Below the pieces are notes generated by a model. It worked only from the letters and a program-made list of their open reading frames with translations. It made no database searches and was not told the origin of the DNA. 64,000 nucleotides of DNA from Streptomyces fuscichromogenes (GTDB lineage Bacteria > Actinomycetota > Actinomycetes > Streptomycetales > Streptomycetaceae). Location: positions 124,001-188,000 of the forward strand of contig NZ_BMML01000014.1 in NCBI RefSeq assembly GCF_014645815.1, written 5' to 3'. Made by a program: the position numbers and the translations under genes. Positions 40,537 to 48,997 of this stretch are shown in pieces. Within the stretch, counting starts at the first letter, position 1. Every line of letters starts with the position of its first letter.

Positions 40537-42954
40537 GTGACGGCATTGGCACGGTGGTGCTATCGGCACCGGCTGGTGGTCCTGTTGGTATGGGTGGGGG
40601 CACTCCTCGGCGTGGGCTTCTCGGCCTCGGCGGCGGGCACGAACTACGCGAACGTGTTCTCCCTCCCCGACACGGACTCCAAGAGCGCGTACGACCTGAT
40701 GGAGAAGGCCTTCCCGAACACCTCCGGTGACACGGACACCGTGGTGTGGAAGACCGACAGCGGCTCGGTGCGGGACCAGGCGGTCCAGGACCGGATCCAG
40801 CCGGCCCTCGACACGATCGCGAAGCTGCCCGGCGTGGGCGCGGTCACCAGCCCCTACGCGGGCACCCGGGGCGCGGGGCAGATCAGCAAGGACGGCACGA
40901 TCGCCTACGCCCAGCTGACCTTCACCAAGCGGGCGAACGAGATACCCAAGGAGCAGGTGCAGAAGGTCCTCGACACCGCGCAGGCCGCCGAACGCAGCGG
41001 TCTCCAGGTGGAGTTGGGCGGCCAGGCCATCCAGCGCGTCCAGGAGCCGCCGCAGGGCCTCTCCGAGATGGTCGGCATCGTCGCGGCCGCCGTCGTGCTC
41101 TTCCTCGCCTTCGGCTCCTTCTTCGCCATGACCCTTCCGATCGCGATCGCCGTCTTCGGGGTCGGCATGGGCCTGTTCTCCACCCAGCTGATCAGCCACG
41201 CCGTCGACATCCCCGACATCGCCCCGCTGCTGGCCTCCCTGATCGGCCTCGGCGTCGGCATCGACTACGCCCTGTTCATCGTCACCCGGCACCGCAAGGG
41301 CATCCTGCGCGGCATGGATCCCGAGGAGTCGGCGGTCACCGCCCTCAACACCTCGGGCCGGGCGGTGCTGTTCGCGGGCGGCACGGTCTGCATCGCCCTG
41401 GCCGGCATGCTGGTCACACGGCTGCACTTCCTGGACGGCGTGGTCGTCGGCACGTCCCTCACGGTCGTGCTCAGCGTCCTCGCGGCCACCACCCTCCTCC
41501 CGGCCCTGCTCGGCTTCCTCGGCCCGCGCGTCCTCAGCCGCCGCCAGCGCCGCCGGCTGGCCGCCGAGGGCCCCGAACCGGAGAAGGCGAGCGGCCTGGC
41601 GGCCCGCTGGTCGGCGAACGTGCAGAAGCGCCCGCGCCGCATCGCCGCGCTCGCGGTGGTCGTCATGGCCGTGCTGGCCATCCCGGTCCTCTCGCTCCGC
41701 CTCGGCGCCACCGACCAGGGCAACGACGACGCGTCCACGACCACCAGGAAGGCCTACGACCTGCTCGCCGAGGGCTTCGGTCCCGGCTTCAACGGCCCCC
41801 TCCAGGTGGTCGGCGTCGGCGGCGACACGGCGAAGCTGGTCCAGGGCCTGCGGTCGACGCCGGGCGTCGCCCAGGTCGCCGAACTGCCCCCGTCCCAGGG
41901 CGTCACGGTCATCCAGGTGGTCCCCACCACCTCCCCGCAGTCCAAGGAGACGGACGACCTCATCGACACGATCCGCGACCGGGTGATCCCGAAGGCCGGC
42001 GTCCAGGCCCATGTCGGCGGCGTGACGGCGGTCTCCAAGGACTTCGCCTCCGTCACCGGCGACCGGCTGCCCCTGTTCATCGCGACGATCATCACCCTGG
42101 GCTTCCTGCTGCTCCTGCTCGCCTTCCGCTCCCTGGTCGTCCCGCTGACGGCCGCCCTGATGAACCTGATCGCGGCGGCGTCCTCCTTCGGCGTGCTGGT
42201 CGCGGTCTTCCAGTGGGGCTGGGGCCTGGACCTGCTGGGCCTCGGCAAGGAGGGCCCGATCAACGCCTTCCTCCCGGTCATCATGCTCTCCCTGCTCTTC
42301 GGCCTCTCCATGGACTACCAGGTGTTCCTGGTGAGCCGGATGCACGAGGAGTGGGTGCACACGAGGGACAACGCACGGGCGGTCCGCGTCGGTCTGGCGG
42401 AGACCAGCCGCGTCATCAACAGCGCCGCCCTGATCATGGTCTGCGTCTTCCTGGCCTTCGTCCTCAGCGGCGACTCGGGCGCGGCGATGGCGGGCGTCGG
42501 TCTTGCGGCCGCGGTCGCCCTGGACGCCTTCATCCTGCGTACGGCCCTGGTCCCGGCGGCGATGCACCTGCTGGGCAACTCCAACTGGTGGCTGCCGGCC
42601 TGGCTGGACAAGCGGCTTCCGCATCTCGCGGTGGAACCGCAGGAGACGGCGGCCCCGGAGCCCGGTGAGCCCACCGGCCCGGCCACGGCGATCCACGGCT
42701 TCGTCCGCACGGCGGACGGCGACCCGGTGGAGGCGGCGACGGTGGCCCTGATGTCCAAGGGCGGCCGCCAACTGGACCGCGTGACGTCCCTGGCGGACGG
42801 CTCCTACATCGTCTCGGTCCCAGCGCCGGGCGCGTACCTGCTGTCGGTCACGTCACCGTCGTACGGCTCGAAGGCCCGGCAGGTGACGGTGGGGGAGGGG
42901 CCGGTGGTGTACGACGTGGAGCTTGCCGAGGGTGAGGTGGACGCGGTCAATTAG
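40537..42954 (+). CDS. MMPL/RND family transporter with C-terminal carboxypeptidase-regulatory-like domain
   Basis: 805 residues from GTG 40537 with AAGGAG nine bases upstream; the open frame to 40303 overlaps the divergent regulator. It has two MMPL halves, each with a membrane block (IVAAAVVLFLAFGSFFAMTL, then LIGLGVGIDYALFIVTRHRK with the conserved GxGxDY; second half FIATIITLGFLLLLLAFRSL and FGLSMDYQVFLVSRMHEEWV). MMPL proteins export lipids or drugs by proton motive force. After the last membrane segment (about residue 690) comes an added domain (IHGFVRTADGDPVEAATVAL to the end) like the CnaB/carboxypeptidase D regulatory beta-sandwich, unusual on a transporter's cytoplasmic end. Confidence 0.87.
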   Translation: MTALARWCYRHRLVVLLVWVGALLGVGFSASAAGTNYANVFSLPDTDSKSAYDLMEKAFPNTSGDTDTVVWKTDSGSVRDQAVQDRIQPALDTIAKLPGVGAVTSPYAGTRGAGQISKDGTIAYAQLTFTKRANEIPKEQVQKVLDTAQAAERSGLQVELGGQAIQRVQEPPQGLSEMVGIVAAAVVLFLAFGSFFAMTLPIAIAVFGVGMGLFSTQLISHAVDIPDIAPLLASLIGLGVGIDYALFIVTRHRKGILRGMDPEESAVTALNTSGRAVLFAGGTVCIALAGMLVTRLHFLDGVVVGTSLTVVLSVLAATTLLPALLGFLGPRVLSRRQRRRLAAEGPEPEKASGLAARWSANVQKRPRRIAALAVVVMAVLAIPVLSLRLGATDQGNDDASTTTRKAYDLLAEGFGPGFNGPLQVVGVGGDTAKLVQGLRSTPGVAQVAELPPSQGVTVIQVVPTTSPQSKETDDLIDTIRDRVIPKAGVQAHVGGVTAVSKDFASVTGDRLPLFIATIITLGFLLLLLAFRSLVVPLTAALMNLIAAASSFGVLVAVFQWGWGLDLLGLGKEGPINAFLPVIMLSLLFGLSMDYQVFLVSRMHEEWVHTRDNARAVRVGLAETSRVINSAALIMVCVFLAFVLSGDSGAAMAGVGLAAAVALDAFILRTALVPAAMHLLGNSNWWLPAWLDKRLPHLAVEPQETAAPEPGEPTGPATAIHGFVRTADGDPVEAATVALMSKGGRQLDRVTSLADGSYIVSVPAPGAYLLSVTSPSYGSKARQVTVGEGPVVYDVELAEGEVDAVN

Positions 42955-43573
42955 GCGTCGGGTTCCCCACCTCCAAGATCTGCCCGACGTCCAGGCTGAC
43001 TGTGGCGCCGATGAGGTCGGGCAGAGAAACGATCTCGCCGGGGGCGTGGACGCGATGAGTCGCATAGGCGTCCTCGGTGAGGTCGGTGAGTACGTGGAGG
43101 CGCTTGTGCTTGCGGTCGACGATGACGTAGACGGGGATCATCGCCTTGGCATAGACAGCCACCTTGGTCCGCAGATCCTGCTGGTAGTTGTTGGAGGTGA
43201 CCTCCAGGACCAGGCGGAAGCACGCGGGGTCGTAGCAGCCGTTCTCGGTACGGTGATCAACGTAGTCGGAGTCGACCAGCGAGAGATCCGGGATCGCGTA
43301 ATCCTCCGGTCCCTCCGGGAGCGACAGCCCGATGCCCTGAATCACCTTGGACTGCTTGCCGTGCAGGCCCGCTGCGAGGAACGGAACCATCAAGTCAGTG
43401 AGGACCTCCCCGTGGGGGCCGTCTGGCGGTGGGGTCACGAGGAGCTGGCCTCCGATGATCTCGACGCGGTAGCCCGGCATCCGGTCCCCGAACATGTCAG
43501 CAGCTTCGGTGAGCGTCATGGGGCGACTCTTGCTCGCCGGACGTTCGGGATACTCGACAGCTGCTGCGGACAT
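42947..43573 (-). CDS. Uma2-family (DUF820) nuclease-like protein
   Basis: 208 residues from ATG 43573 with GGGAGG six bases upstream. The PD-(D/E)XK-like core is visible: EIIGGQLLVTPPPDGPHGEV at the start, DYAIPDLSLVDSDY with the acidic residues, CFRLVLEVTSNNYQQDLRTK with the E-x-x-S...K, and VYVIVDRKHKRLHV. Streptomyces carry many Uma2 copies of unknown role. Codon choice is somewhat less GC-biased than its neighbours, which fits a mobile family. The 3' end overlaps the convergent MMPL gene by eight bases. Confidence 0.83.
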   Translation of the reverse strand: MSAAAVEYPERPASKSRPMTLTEAADMFGDRMPGYRVEIIGGQLLVTPPPDGPHGEVLTDLMVPFLAAGLHGKQSKVIQGIGLSLPEGPEDYAIPDLSLVDSDYVDHRTENGCYDPACFRLVLEVTSNNYQQDLRTKVAVYAKAMIPVYVIVDRKHKRLHVLTDLTEDAYATHRVHAPGEIVSLPDLIGATVSLDVGQILEVGNPTPN

Positions 43574-43663
43574 CAGGTGCCTCCCATGGGCTGGTGTCGA
43601 GAGCATCATCGTAGGCACGCGGCACCCTCGGTGTCCCGTTCGACGCCGTTCACCCGAAAGTGA

Positions 43664-44410
43664 TCACTGGCCCCGCCGCCCCTTGCCCCCCGGATCCGGC
43701 AGCACCCGCGTCATCCCCGGCAGGAAGTCCGTGAACAGCTCGTGGACCTCCAGGACCAGCGGCCGCAGCACCCGGAACCGGGCGAGGGACACGCCCCGCG
43801 CGGTCAGCCGGGCCCCCCGCTCGGCCAGCCGGTAGCTGCGCTCGCGCCCCTCGGTCCGGTCGAAGATCCAGTACAGCACCAGCCCCATCTGCGAGAGCCA
43901 CATCAACTCCGGCAGCACGTCCCGCAGTTCAGGCGCCACCTTGGTCTTCGCCCCGGCCAGCACCTCGCGGTGCACGCGGATCGCCTCCTCGCGGGCGTGC
44001 TCGCTCTCCGGGGAGAAGGGGCTGAGCGGGCTGTCGGGGTCGGCCGCGTTCTTGAAGAAGTGGACCGCGAACTCGTGGTACGGCAAGGCGATGTCCAGCC
44101 ACACCTTGAGCACCCCCGCGAGCCTCGCCTCCAGGTCGGTCTCCCGCTCCAGGACCTCGCGGACCGCCACCCGGTGCTCGGCGGCGAGCTGGTCGTAGAA
44201 GCCCTGGATCAGGTGCTCCTTGCCGGCGAAGTAGTAGTAGGCGTTGCCGACGGAGACCCCGGCCTCGGTGGCGATCGCCCGCATCGTGGTCTTCTCGTAG
44301 CCGCGTTCCCGGAACAGCCGCATCGCCGTCTCCAGGATCAGCGCACGGGTCTGCTCGGACTTGCTGCTCTGGGCACCGGTCTCGACAGGACCGTCGTTCT
44401 TCGCGGACAC
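43664..44410 (-). CDS. TetR family transcriptional regulator
   Basis: 248 residues, GTG 44410 placed six bases after TAGGCT. The N-terminal HTH is complete (MRLFRERGYEKTTMRAIATE and AGVSVGNAYYYFAGKEHLIQ). The C-terminal domain includes LSQMGLVLYWIFDRTEGRER. It lies nine bases after the stop of the DCC-family gene, so it can be read both from that operon and from its own leaderless promoter. Two matching palindromes at the head of the operon (45332 and 45377) are its likely binding sites. Confidence 0.88.
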   Translation of the reverse strand: MSAKNDGPVETGAQSSKSEQTRALILETAMRLFRERGYEKTTMRAIATEAGVSVGNAYYYFAGKEHLIQGFYDQLAAEHRVAVREVLERETDLEARLAGVLKVWLDIALPYHEFAVHFFKNAADPDSPLSPFSPESEHAREEAIRVHREVLAGAKTKVAPELRDVLPELMWLSQMGLVLYWIFDRTEGRERSYRLAERGARLTARGVSLARFRVLRPLVLEVHELFTDFLPGMTRVLPDPGGKGRRGQ

Positions 44411-44416
44411 GGACAG

Positions 44417-44422
44417 AGCCTA
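44417..44422 (-). promoter_or_regulatory. -10 element of a leaderless promoter (TetR gene)
   Basis: TAGGCT on the minus strand, 6 bases before GTG 44410. It overlaps the last codon and stop of the upstream gene. Confidence 0.5.
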
Positions 44423-44914
44423 ACGAGTGGCGCAGACGCCGCCGTCACAGCCCGGCGGGTCGTAGATCCACCCGATCCCCGGGTCATATGACCATCCGTC
44501 CTCCCGCCGGTACACCTTCCCGCCCCACTGCGCCCCCCGCCAGCGGGCGGCGGCGAGCACCGCGCCCCGCGCCAGCCGGGCCCCGGCCGGTGTGCTCAGC
44601 CGGTGCGCCAGCGGCCGCTGCTCCCGCAGCGCCCACAGCACGACGATCCAGGCGGCGGTCTCCCGGTAGACCTGCCCCGAGTCGCCGACGACGGTGACCT
44701 CCTCGAAGGTGGCCGAGTGGTCCAGCTCCGGGAAGCGGGTCCGCGCCTCGGCCGAGCCCGCCGGGACCAGCTCCAGCGGTACCAGCTGCGGCTGCCGGGC
44801 GAGCCAGTCGCGCAGGTGGGTGCAGAGGCTGCACTCCGCGTCGTAGAGGACGGTGAGCCCGTGGACCGGGACGCGCTGGGCGCCCCGGTCGGCGGTCGCG
44901 GTCACGGTGCTCAT
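44420..44914 (-). CDS. DCC family (DUF393) thiol-disulfide oxidoreductase-like protein
   Basis: 164 residues; ATG overlaps the preceding stop (ATGA). The DUF393 signature is LYDAECSLCTHLRDWLARQP near residue 22, giving the DxxCxxC thioredoxin-like site, followed by PLELVPAGSAEARTRFPELD. The C-terminus is unusual for the family: a tryptophan-rich stretch and GCDGGVCATR with two more cysteines. Function in the family is unproven, with thiol exchange suggested by the motif. Co-transcribed with a small membrane protein. Confidence 0.82.
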   Translation of the reverse strand: MSTVTATADRGAQRVPVHGLTVLYDAECSLCTHLRDWLARQPQLVPLELVPAGSAEARTRFPELDHSATFEEVTVVGDSGQVYRETAAWIVVLWALREQRPLAHRLSTPAGARLARGAVLAAARWRGAQWGGKVYRREDGWSYDPGIGWIYDPPGCDGGVCATR

Positions 44915-45318
44915 GCCCCGGCCGCCGGTGCGGTCCAGCCCTGCGGCGGGACCGGCGGGAACTGCTCCTTCTCCATGATTCCGCGCCGCCGTATCCGGTT
45001 GAGCACGTAGACGTTGCCGAGGTGCATCACACCGAGCACCAGCAGCACCACCCCGAGCTTGGACGACAGCGCCTCGAAGATGCCCCGGGTGTCCTCGATC
45101 GTGTCGCTGGTGTGCAGGTAGAGCGCGACGAAGCCGAGGTTGACGAGGTAGAAGCCGACCACCAGGAGGTGGTTGACGGCGTCGGCGAGCTGCTCGTTCC
45201 CGTGCAGGACGTCGGAGAGGAAGATCCGCCCGTTGCGGCTGAGCGTGCGGGCCACCCAGACGGTCAGGCCGATGCTGACGAGCAGGTAGATGACGTAGGC
45301 GATGACGGTACGGTCCAT
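44911..45318 (-). CDS. small integral membrane protein
   Basis: 135 residues from ATG 45318 with AAGAAGGGG upstream. Three hydrophobic segments: VIAYVIYLLVSIGLTVWVAR, AVNHLLVVGFYLVNLGFVAL and LGVVLLVLGVMHLGNVYVLN, then a basic turn and a proline-rich tail. I recognise it only as a conserved actinobacterial membrane protein without a role. It heads the operon that continues into the DCC protein and the TetR gene, and it is under the two palindromic operators upstream. Confidence 0.72.
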   Translation of the reverse strand: MDRTVIAYVIYLLVSIGLTVWVARTLSRNGRIFLSDVLHGNEQLADAVNHLLVVGFYLVNLGFVALYLHTSDTIEDTRGIFEALSSKLGVVLLVLGVMHLGNVYVLNRIRRRGIMEKEQFPPVPPQGWTAPAAGA

Positions 45319-45331
45319 GCCCCACCCCTTC

Positions 45332-45345
45332 TTGAACGCGTTCAA
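45332..45345. promoter_or_regulatory. palindromic operator, proximal copy
   Basis: TTGAACGCGTTCAA, a perfect 14-bp palindrome 14 bases upstream of the membrane protein start, downstream of the predicted transcription start. Confidence 0.75.
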
Positions 45346-45361
45346 AACGCTGACAGGGATG

Positions 45362-45390
45362 ACTGTAGACCTTGTTTTGAACACGTTCAA
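45362..45390 (-). promoter_or_regulatory. promoter with overlapping operator
   Basis: On the minus strand -35 TTGAAC (45385-45390), a 17-base spacer and -10 TACAGT (45362-45367). The -35 lies within a second palindrome, TTGAACACGTTCAA (45377-45390), so a bound dimer would block RNA polymerase. The two operator centres are 45 bases apart. Confidence 0.75.
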
Positions 45391-45412
45391 CTCGATGGCC
45401 GAGTGGCCCCGT

Positions 45413-45823
45413 TCACGCTCGCCGGGCCAGCTCCGGCCGCTTGCTGTAGTCCGTGAGGCCGAGGATGTTCCCCCAGGGGTCGGCGACCTCGACGGTCCAG
45501 CCGGTGGCCACGGAGAACGGCTCGTCGAGCACGGCGATCCCGGCCTCCTTGAGCCGCTCGGCCGCGGCCCGCGCGTCCGGCACCTCCAGCCACACACGCG
45601 GCGAGGCCCACACCGCCGGCCGGTGCCCCAGCCCCTCCTCGGTCCGCAGCAGGATCCCGGGGGTCTCGCCGCCGACCTTCAGCAGGGCGATGCCGCCCTC
45701 GTCGAACCGGAACCCGACCGTGAACCCGGCCCGCTCGTAGAAGGCGACGGCGTCCGCGAGCCTCCCGACGGGCATCACCACATTGTCGAACCCGAGCAGT
45801 TCGTACGACTCGTCATCTGACAT
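45413..45823 (-). CDS. VOC/glyoxalase superfamily protein
   Basis: 136 residues, ATG 45823 six bases after TAACCT. It has the VOC beta-alpha-beta repeat: LGFDNVVMPVGRLADAVAFY at the start and GWTVEVADPWGNILGLTDY at the end, the latter with a metal-type glutamate. Members include glyoxalases, dioxygenases and resistance proteins; none can be selected here. It lies just upstream of the operator-controlled unit in the same direction, but the strong promoter between them suggests separate control. Confidence 0.82.
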   Translation of the reverse strand: MSDDESYELLGFDNVVMPVGRLADAVAFYERAGFTVGFRFDEGGIALLKVGGETPGILLRTEEGLGHRPAVWASPRVWLEVPDARAAAERLKEAGIAVLDEPFSVATGWTVEVADPWGNILGLTDYSKRPELARRA

Positions 45824-45829
45824 ACCGTC

Positions 45830-45835
45830 AGGTTA
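45830..45835 (-). promoter_or_regulatory. -10 element of a leaderless promoter (VOC gene)
   Basis: TAACCT on the minus strand, 6 bases before ATG 45823. Confidence 0.55.
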
Positions 45836-45905
45836 GAACCGCTCCCGCGCACCGACGGCCGACACGCGGAAGGCCCCGCGAAGCCGCCCCCGGCCGGCAA
45901 ACGAC

Positions 45906-45946
45906 GAGGGGCCGTTCCTCCCGTCGCTGGGAGAGAACGGCCCCTC
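45906..45946 (-). terminator. terminator of the sdh operon
   Basis: GAGGGGCCGTTCCTCCC pairs with GGGAGAGAACGGCCCCTC through a 17-bp stem with one bulged base and a 6-base loop, 26 bases after the sdhB stop. Confidence 0.75.
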
Positions 45947-45971
45947 ATGGGGTTTCCGGTGTGGCGTCCGG

Positions 45972-46736
45972 TCAGAAGCGGCGCGTGATCAGCGCCCGCT
46001 TGACCTCCTGGATCGCCTTGGTGACCTCGATACCGCGCGGGCAGGCGTCCGTGCAGTTGAACGTCGTACGGCAGCGCCAGACGCCGTCGCGGTCGTTCAG
46101 GATCTCCAGGCGCTGCTCGCCGGCCTCGTCACGCGAGTCGAAGATGAAGCGGTGCGCGTTGACGATGGCGGCCGGGCCGAAGTACTGGCCGTCGTTCCAG
46201 AAGACCGGGCACGAGGACGTGCAGGCCGCGCAGAGGATGCACTTCGTGGTGTCGTCGAAGCGCTCGCGGTCCTCGGCCGACTGGAGACGCTCACGGGTGG
46301 GCTCGTTCGTGTCCTTCGTGATGAGGAAGGGCATGACGTCGCGGTACGCCTGGAAGAACGGGTCCATGTCCACGACCAGGTCCTTCAGGACCGTGAGGCC
46401 CTTGATGGGCTCGACCGTGATCGGCTTCGCGGGGTTGATGTCCTTGATGAGGGTCTTGCAGGCAAGGCGGTTCTTGCCGTTGATCCGCATCGCGTCCGAG
46501 CCGCAGATGCCGTGGGCGCAGGACCGGCGGAAGGTCAGCGTGCCGTCGATGTCCCACTTGATCTTGTGGAGGCCGTCGAGGACGCGCTCCTTCGGGTCGA
46601 TCTCCAGCTGGAAGTCTTCCCAGACGGCGTCCGCGGAGACCTCCGGGTTGAACCGGCGGATCCGGAAGGTGACCGTGATCAGGTGGTCCGAGGCCGCGGC
46701 CTCCGCCTCCACCTTGTCCAGAACGGGGGTTGCCAT
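45972..46736 (-). CDS. sdhB: succinate dehydrogenase iron-sulfur subunit
   Basis: 254 residues. The [2Fe-2S] cysteines are in SCAHGICGSDAMRING and LAC, the [4Fe-4S] set in CILCAACTSSCPVFW, and the [3Fe-4S] set in CRTTFNCTDACPRGI. The protein passes electrons from the flavoprotein to the membrane subunits and quinone in complex II. The ATG overlaps the sdhA stop by one base. A stable hairpin follows 26 bases after the stop. Confidence 0.95.
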   Translation of the reverse strand: MATPVLDKVEAEAAASDHLITVTFRIRRFNPEVSADAVWEDFQLEIDPKERVLDGLHKIKWDIDGTLTFRRSCAHGICGSDAMRINGKNRLACKTLIKDINPAKPITVEPIKGLTVLKDLVVDMDPFFQAYRDVMPFLITKDTNEPTRERLQSAEDRERFDDTTKCILCAACTSSCPVFWNDGQYFGPAAIVNAHRFIFDSRDEAGEQRLEILNDRDGVWRCRTTFNCTDACPRGIEVTKAIQEVKRALITRRF

Positions 46737-48490
46737 CAGTACTTACGCTCCATCGGCTGGTAGCGGGTCTGGACGACCGGCTTGTAATCGAGACGGATGG
46801 ACTCGGTGCCGTCGTCGCCCACCTCGCGGTACGCCATGGTGTGGCGCATGAAGTTGACGTCGTCGCGGTTGGGGTAGTCCTCGCGGTAGTGACCGCCGCG
46901 GGACTCCTTGCGGGCCAGCGCCGATACCGCCATGACCTCGGCGAGGTCGAGCAGGTTGCCGAGCTCGATGGCCTCCAGGAGGTCCGTGTTGAAGCGACGC
47001 CCCTTGTCCTGGATCGAGACGTTCTTGTAGCGCTCGCGCAGCTCCGCGATCTTCTCGACCGCCGTCTTGATCGTCTGCTCGGTGCGGAACACCATGACGT
47101 TGGCGTCCATGGTCTCCTGCAGCTCCTTGCGGAGCGTGGCGACCCGCTCGTTGCCCGTCGAGGTGCGCAGCTGCTCGATCTGGGAGACGACGAACTCGGC
47201 CGGGTTCTCCGGGAGTTCGACGTAGTCCACGGTGTGCGCGTACTCGGCGGCCGCGATGCCCGCCCGGCGGCCGAACACGTTGATGTCCAGGAGCGAGTTG
47301 GTGCCGAGGCGGTTGGCGCCGTGGACCGAGACGCAGGCGACCTCGCCGGCCGCGTACAGGCCCGGGACGACCGTCGTGTTGTCGCTCAGCACCTCACCCT
47401 CGACGTTGGTCGGGATGCCGCCCATCGCGTAGTGCGCGGTCGGCTGGATCGGGATCGGGTCGGTGTACGGCTCGATGCCCAGGTAGGTGCGCGCGAACTC
47501 GGTGATGTCCGGGAGCTTCGCGTCCAGCTGCTCCGGCGGGAGGTGGGTGAGGTCGAGGTAGACGTGGTCGCCCTCGGGACCGCAGCCGCGGCCCTCACGG
47601 ATCTCCGTGTAAATGGAGCGGGACACGACGTCACGGGACGCGAGGTCCTTCATGACCGGCGCGTACTTCTCCATGAAGCGCTCGCCGTCCTTGTTGCGGA
47701 GGATGCCGCCCTCACCGCGGGCGCCCTCCGTCAGCAGGATGCCCATGCGCCAGATGCCGGTCGGGTGGAACTGGAAGAACTCCATGTCCTCCAGGGGCAG
47801 GCCACGGCGGTAGACCGCCGCCTGGCCGTCGCCCGTCAGCGTGTGCGCGTTGGACGTCACCTTGAAGAACTTGCCGGTGCCGCCGGAGGCGTAGATGACG
47901 GCCTTCGCCTGGAAGATGTGGATCTCGCCGGTGGCCAGCTCGTACGCCACCACACCGGACGACTTACTGACGCCGTCGACCTCGGTGATCAGCTGGTCCA
48001 GGACGTAGAACTCGTTGAAGAACTCCACGCCCTCCTTGACGCAGTTCTGGTACAGCGTCTGGAGGATCATGTGGCCGGTGCGGTCGGCCGCGTAGCAGGA
48101 CCGGCGGACCGGCGCCTCGCCGTGGTTGCGGCTGTGACCGCCGAACCGGCGCTGGTCGATGGTGCCATTGGGCGTCCGGTTGAACGGCAGGCCCATCTTC
48201 TCCAGGTCGAGAACGGCGTCGATGGCCTCCTTCGCCAGGATCTCGGCGGCGTCCTGGTCGACCAGGTAGTCACCGCCCTTGACCGTGTCGAAGGTGTGCC
48301 ACTCCCAGTTGTCCTCCTCCACGTTGGCGAGCGCGGCGGCCATACCGCCCTGCGCGGCGCCCGTGTGGGAGCGGGTGGGGTAGAGCTTGGTCAGGACCGC
48401 GGTGCGGCTGCGCTTCGTGGACTCGATGGCCGCGCGCATGCCCGCGCCACCGGCGCCGACGATGACGGTGTCGTACTTGTGGATCTTCAT
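46736..48490 (-). CDS. sdhA: succinate dehydrogenase flavoprotein subunit
   Basis: 584 residues. FAD-binding VIVGAGGAGMRAAIESTK near the start, the flavinylated histidine in RSHTGAAQGGMAAALANV, and catalytic residues in TEGARGEGGILRNKDGERF and HYAMGGIPTN. The C-terminal RKESRGGHYREDYPNRDD is typical of the SdhA tail. It oxidises succinate to fumarate in the TCA cycle. It follows sdhD by 19 bases and is co-transcribed with sdhB. Confidence 0.95.
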   Translation of the reverse strand: MKIHKYDTVIVGAGGAGMRAAIESTKRSRTAVLTKLYPTRSHTGAAQGGMAAALANVEEDNWEWHTFDTVKGGDYLVDQDAAEILAKEAIDAVLDLEKMGLPFNRTPNGTIDQRRFGGHSRNHGEAPVRRSCYAADRTGHMILQTLYQNCVKEGVEFFNEFYVLDQLITEVDGVSKSSGVVAYELATGEIHIFQAKAVIYASGGTGKFFKVTSNAHTLTGDGQAAVYRRGLPLEDMEFFQFHPTGIWRMGILLTEGARGEGGILRNKDGERFMEKYAPVMKDLASRDVVSRSIYTEIREGRGCGPEGDHVYLDLTHLPPEQLDAKLPDITEFARTYLGIEPYTDPIPIQPTAHYAMGGIPTNVEGEVLSDNTTVVPGLYAAGEVACVSVHGANRLGTNSLLDINVFGRRAGIAAAEYAHTVDYVELPENPAEFVVSQIEQLRTSTGNERVATLRKELQETMDANVMVFRTEQTIKTAVEKIAELRERYKNVSIQDKGRRFNTDLLEAIELGNLLDLAEVMAVSALARKESRGGHYREDYPNRDDVNFMRHTMAYREVGDDGTESIRLDYKPVVQTRYQPMERKY

Positions 48491-48509
48491 GATTCTCGCA
48501 GCCCCGTGC

Positions 48510-48992
48510 CTAGCGGATGTTCGGGTCGAAGGTGAAGATCACCAGCGAGCCCAGCAGGATGGTGAACACCGTGGCCGTGTAGAGCAGGCCCTTGAGCCAC
48601 AGCCGGGTGTTCGCGCGCTCCGCGTAGTCGTTGATGATCGTGCGCAGGCCGTTGGCGCCGTGCAGCATCGCGAGCCACAGCATCAGCAGGTCCCAGACCT
48701 GCCAGAAGGGGCTCGCCCAGCGGCCGGCCACGAACGCGAAGCCGATCTTCGACACGCCGCCGTCGAGCACCAGCTGGATCAGCAGGTGGCCGAGGACCAG
48801 GACGACCAGCACGACACCGGACAGGCGCATGAACAGCCACGCGGCCATCTCGAAGTTGCCGCGGGTGGATCGCGGGGTCTTCTTGGTGCGCTTGCGCGGG
48901 GCCTCGATGAGGGGCGCCGGGTTGTCCACGTCGAAGAGCGGGGCGCCCTCGACGGGGCCGACGCCGGCGGCGGGGGTTTCAGTGGTCGACAT
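48510..48992 (-). CDS. sdhD: succinate dehydrogenase membrane anchor subunit
   Basis: 160 residues from ATG 48992, five bases after the sdhC stop. A 50-residue hydrophilic N-terminus is followed by three membrane segments (MRLSGVVLVVLVLGHLLIQL, VWDLLMLWLAMLHGANGLRT, LYTATVFTILLGSLVIFTF). The histidines in GHLL and MLHGANGLR are candidates for heme b or quinone contact. With SdhC it anchors complex II and reduces menaquinone. Confidence 0.88.
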   Translation of the reverse strand: MSTTETPAAGVGPVEGAPLFDVDNPAPLIEAPRKRTKKTPRSTRGNFEMAAWLFMRLSGVVLVVLVLGHLLIQLVLDGGVSKIGFAFVAGRWASPFWQVWDLLMLWLAMLHGANGLRTIINDYAERANTRLWLKGLLYTATVFTILLGSLVIFTFDPNIR

Positions 48993-48997
48993 CTGCG

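Noticed and set aside
46730..48535. 601-codon plus-strand frame under sdhA
   Set aside because: Antisense shadow of a conserved flavoprotein; no start signal.
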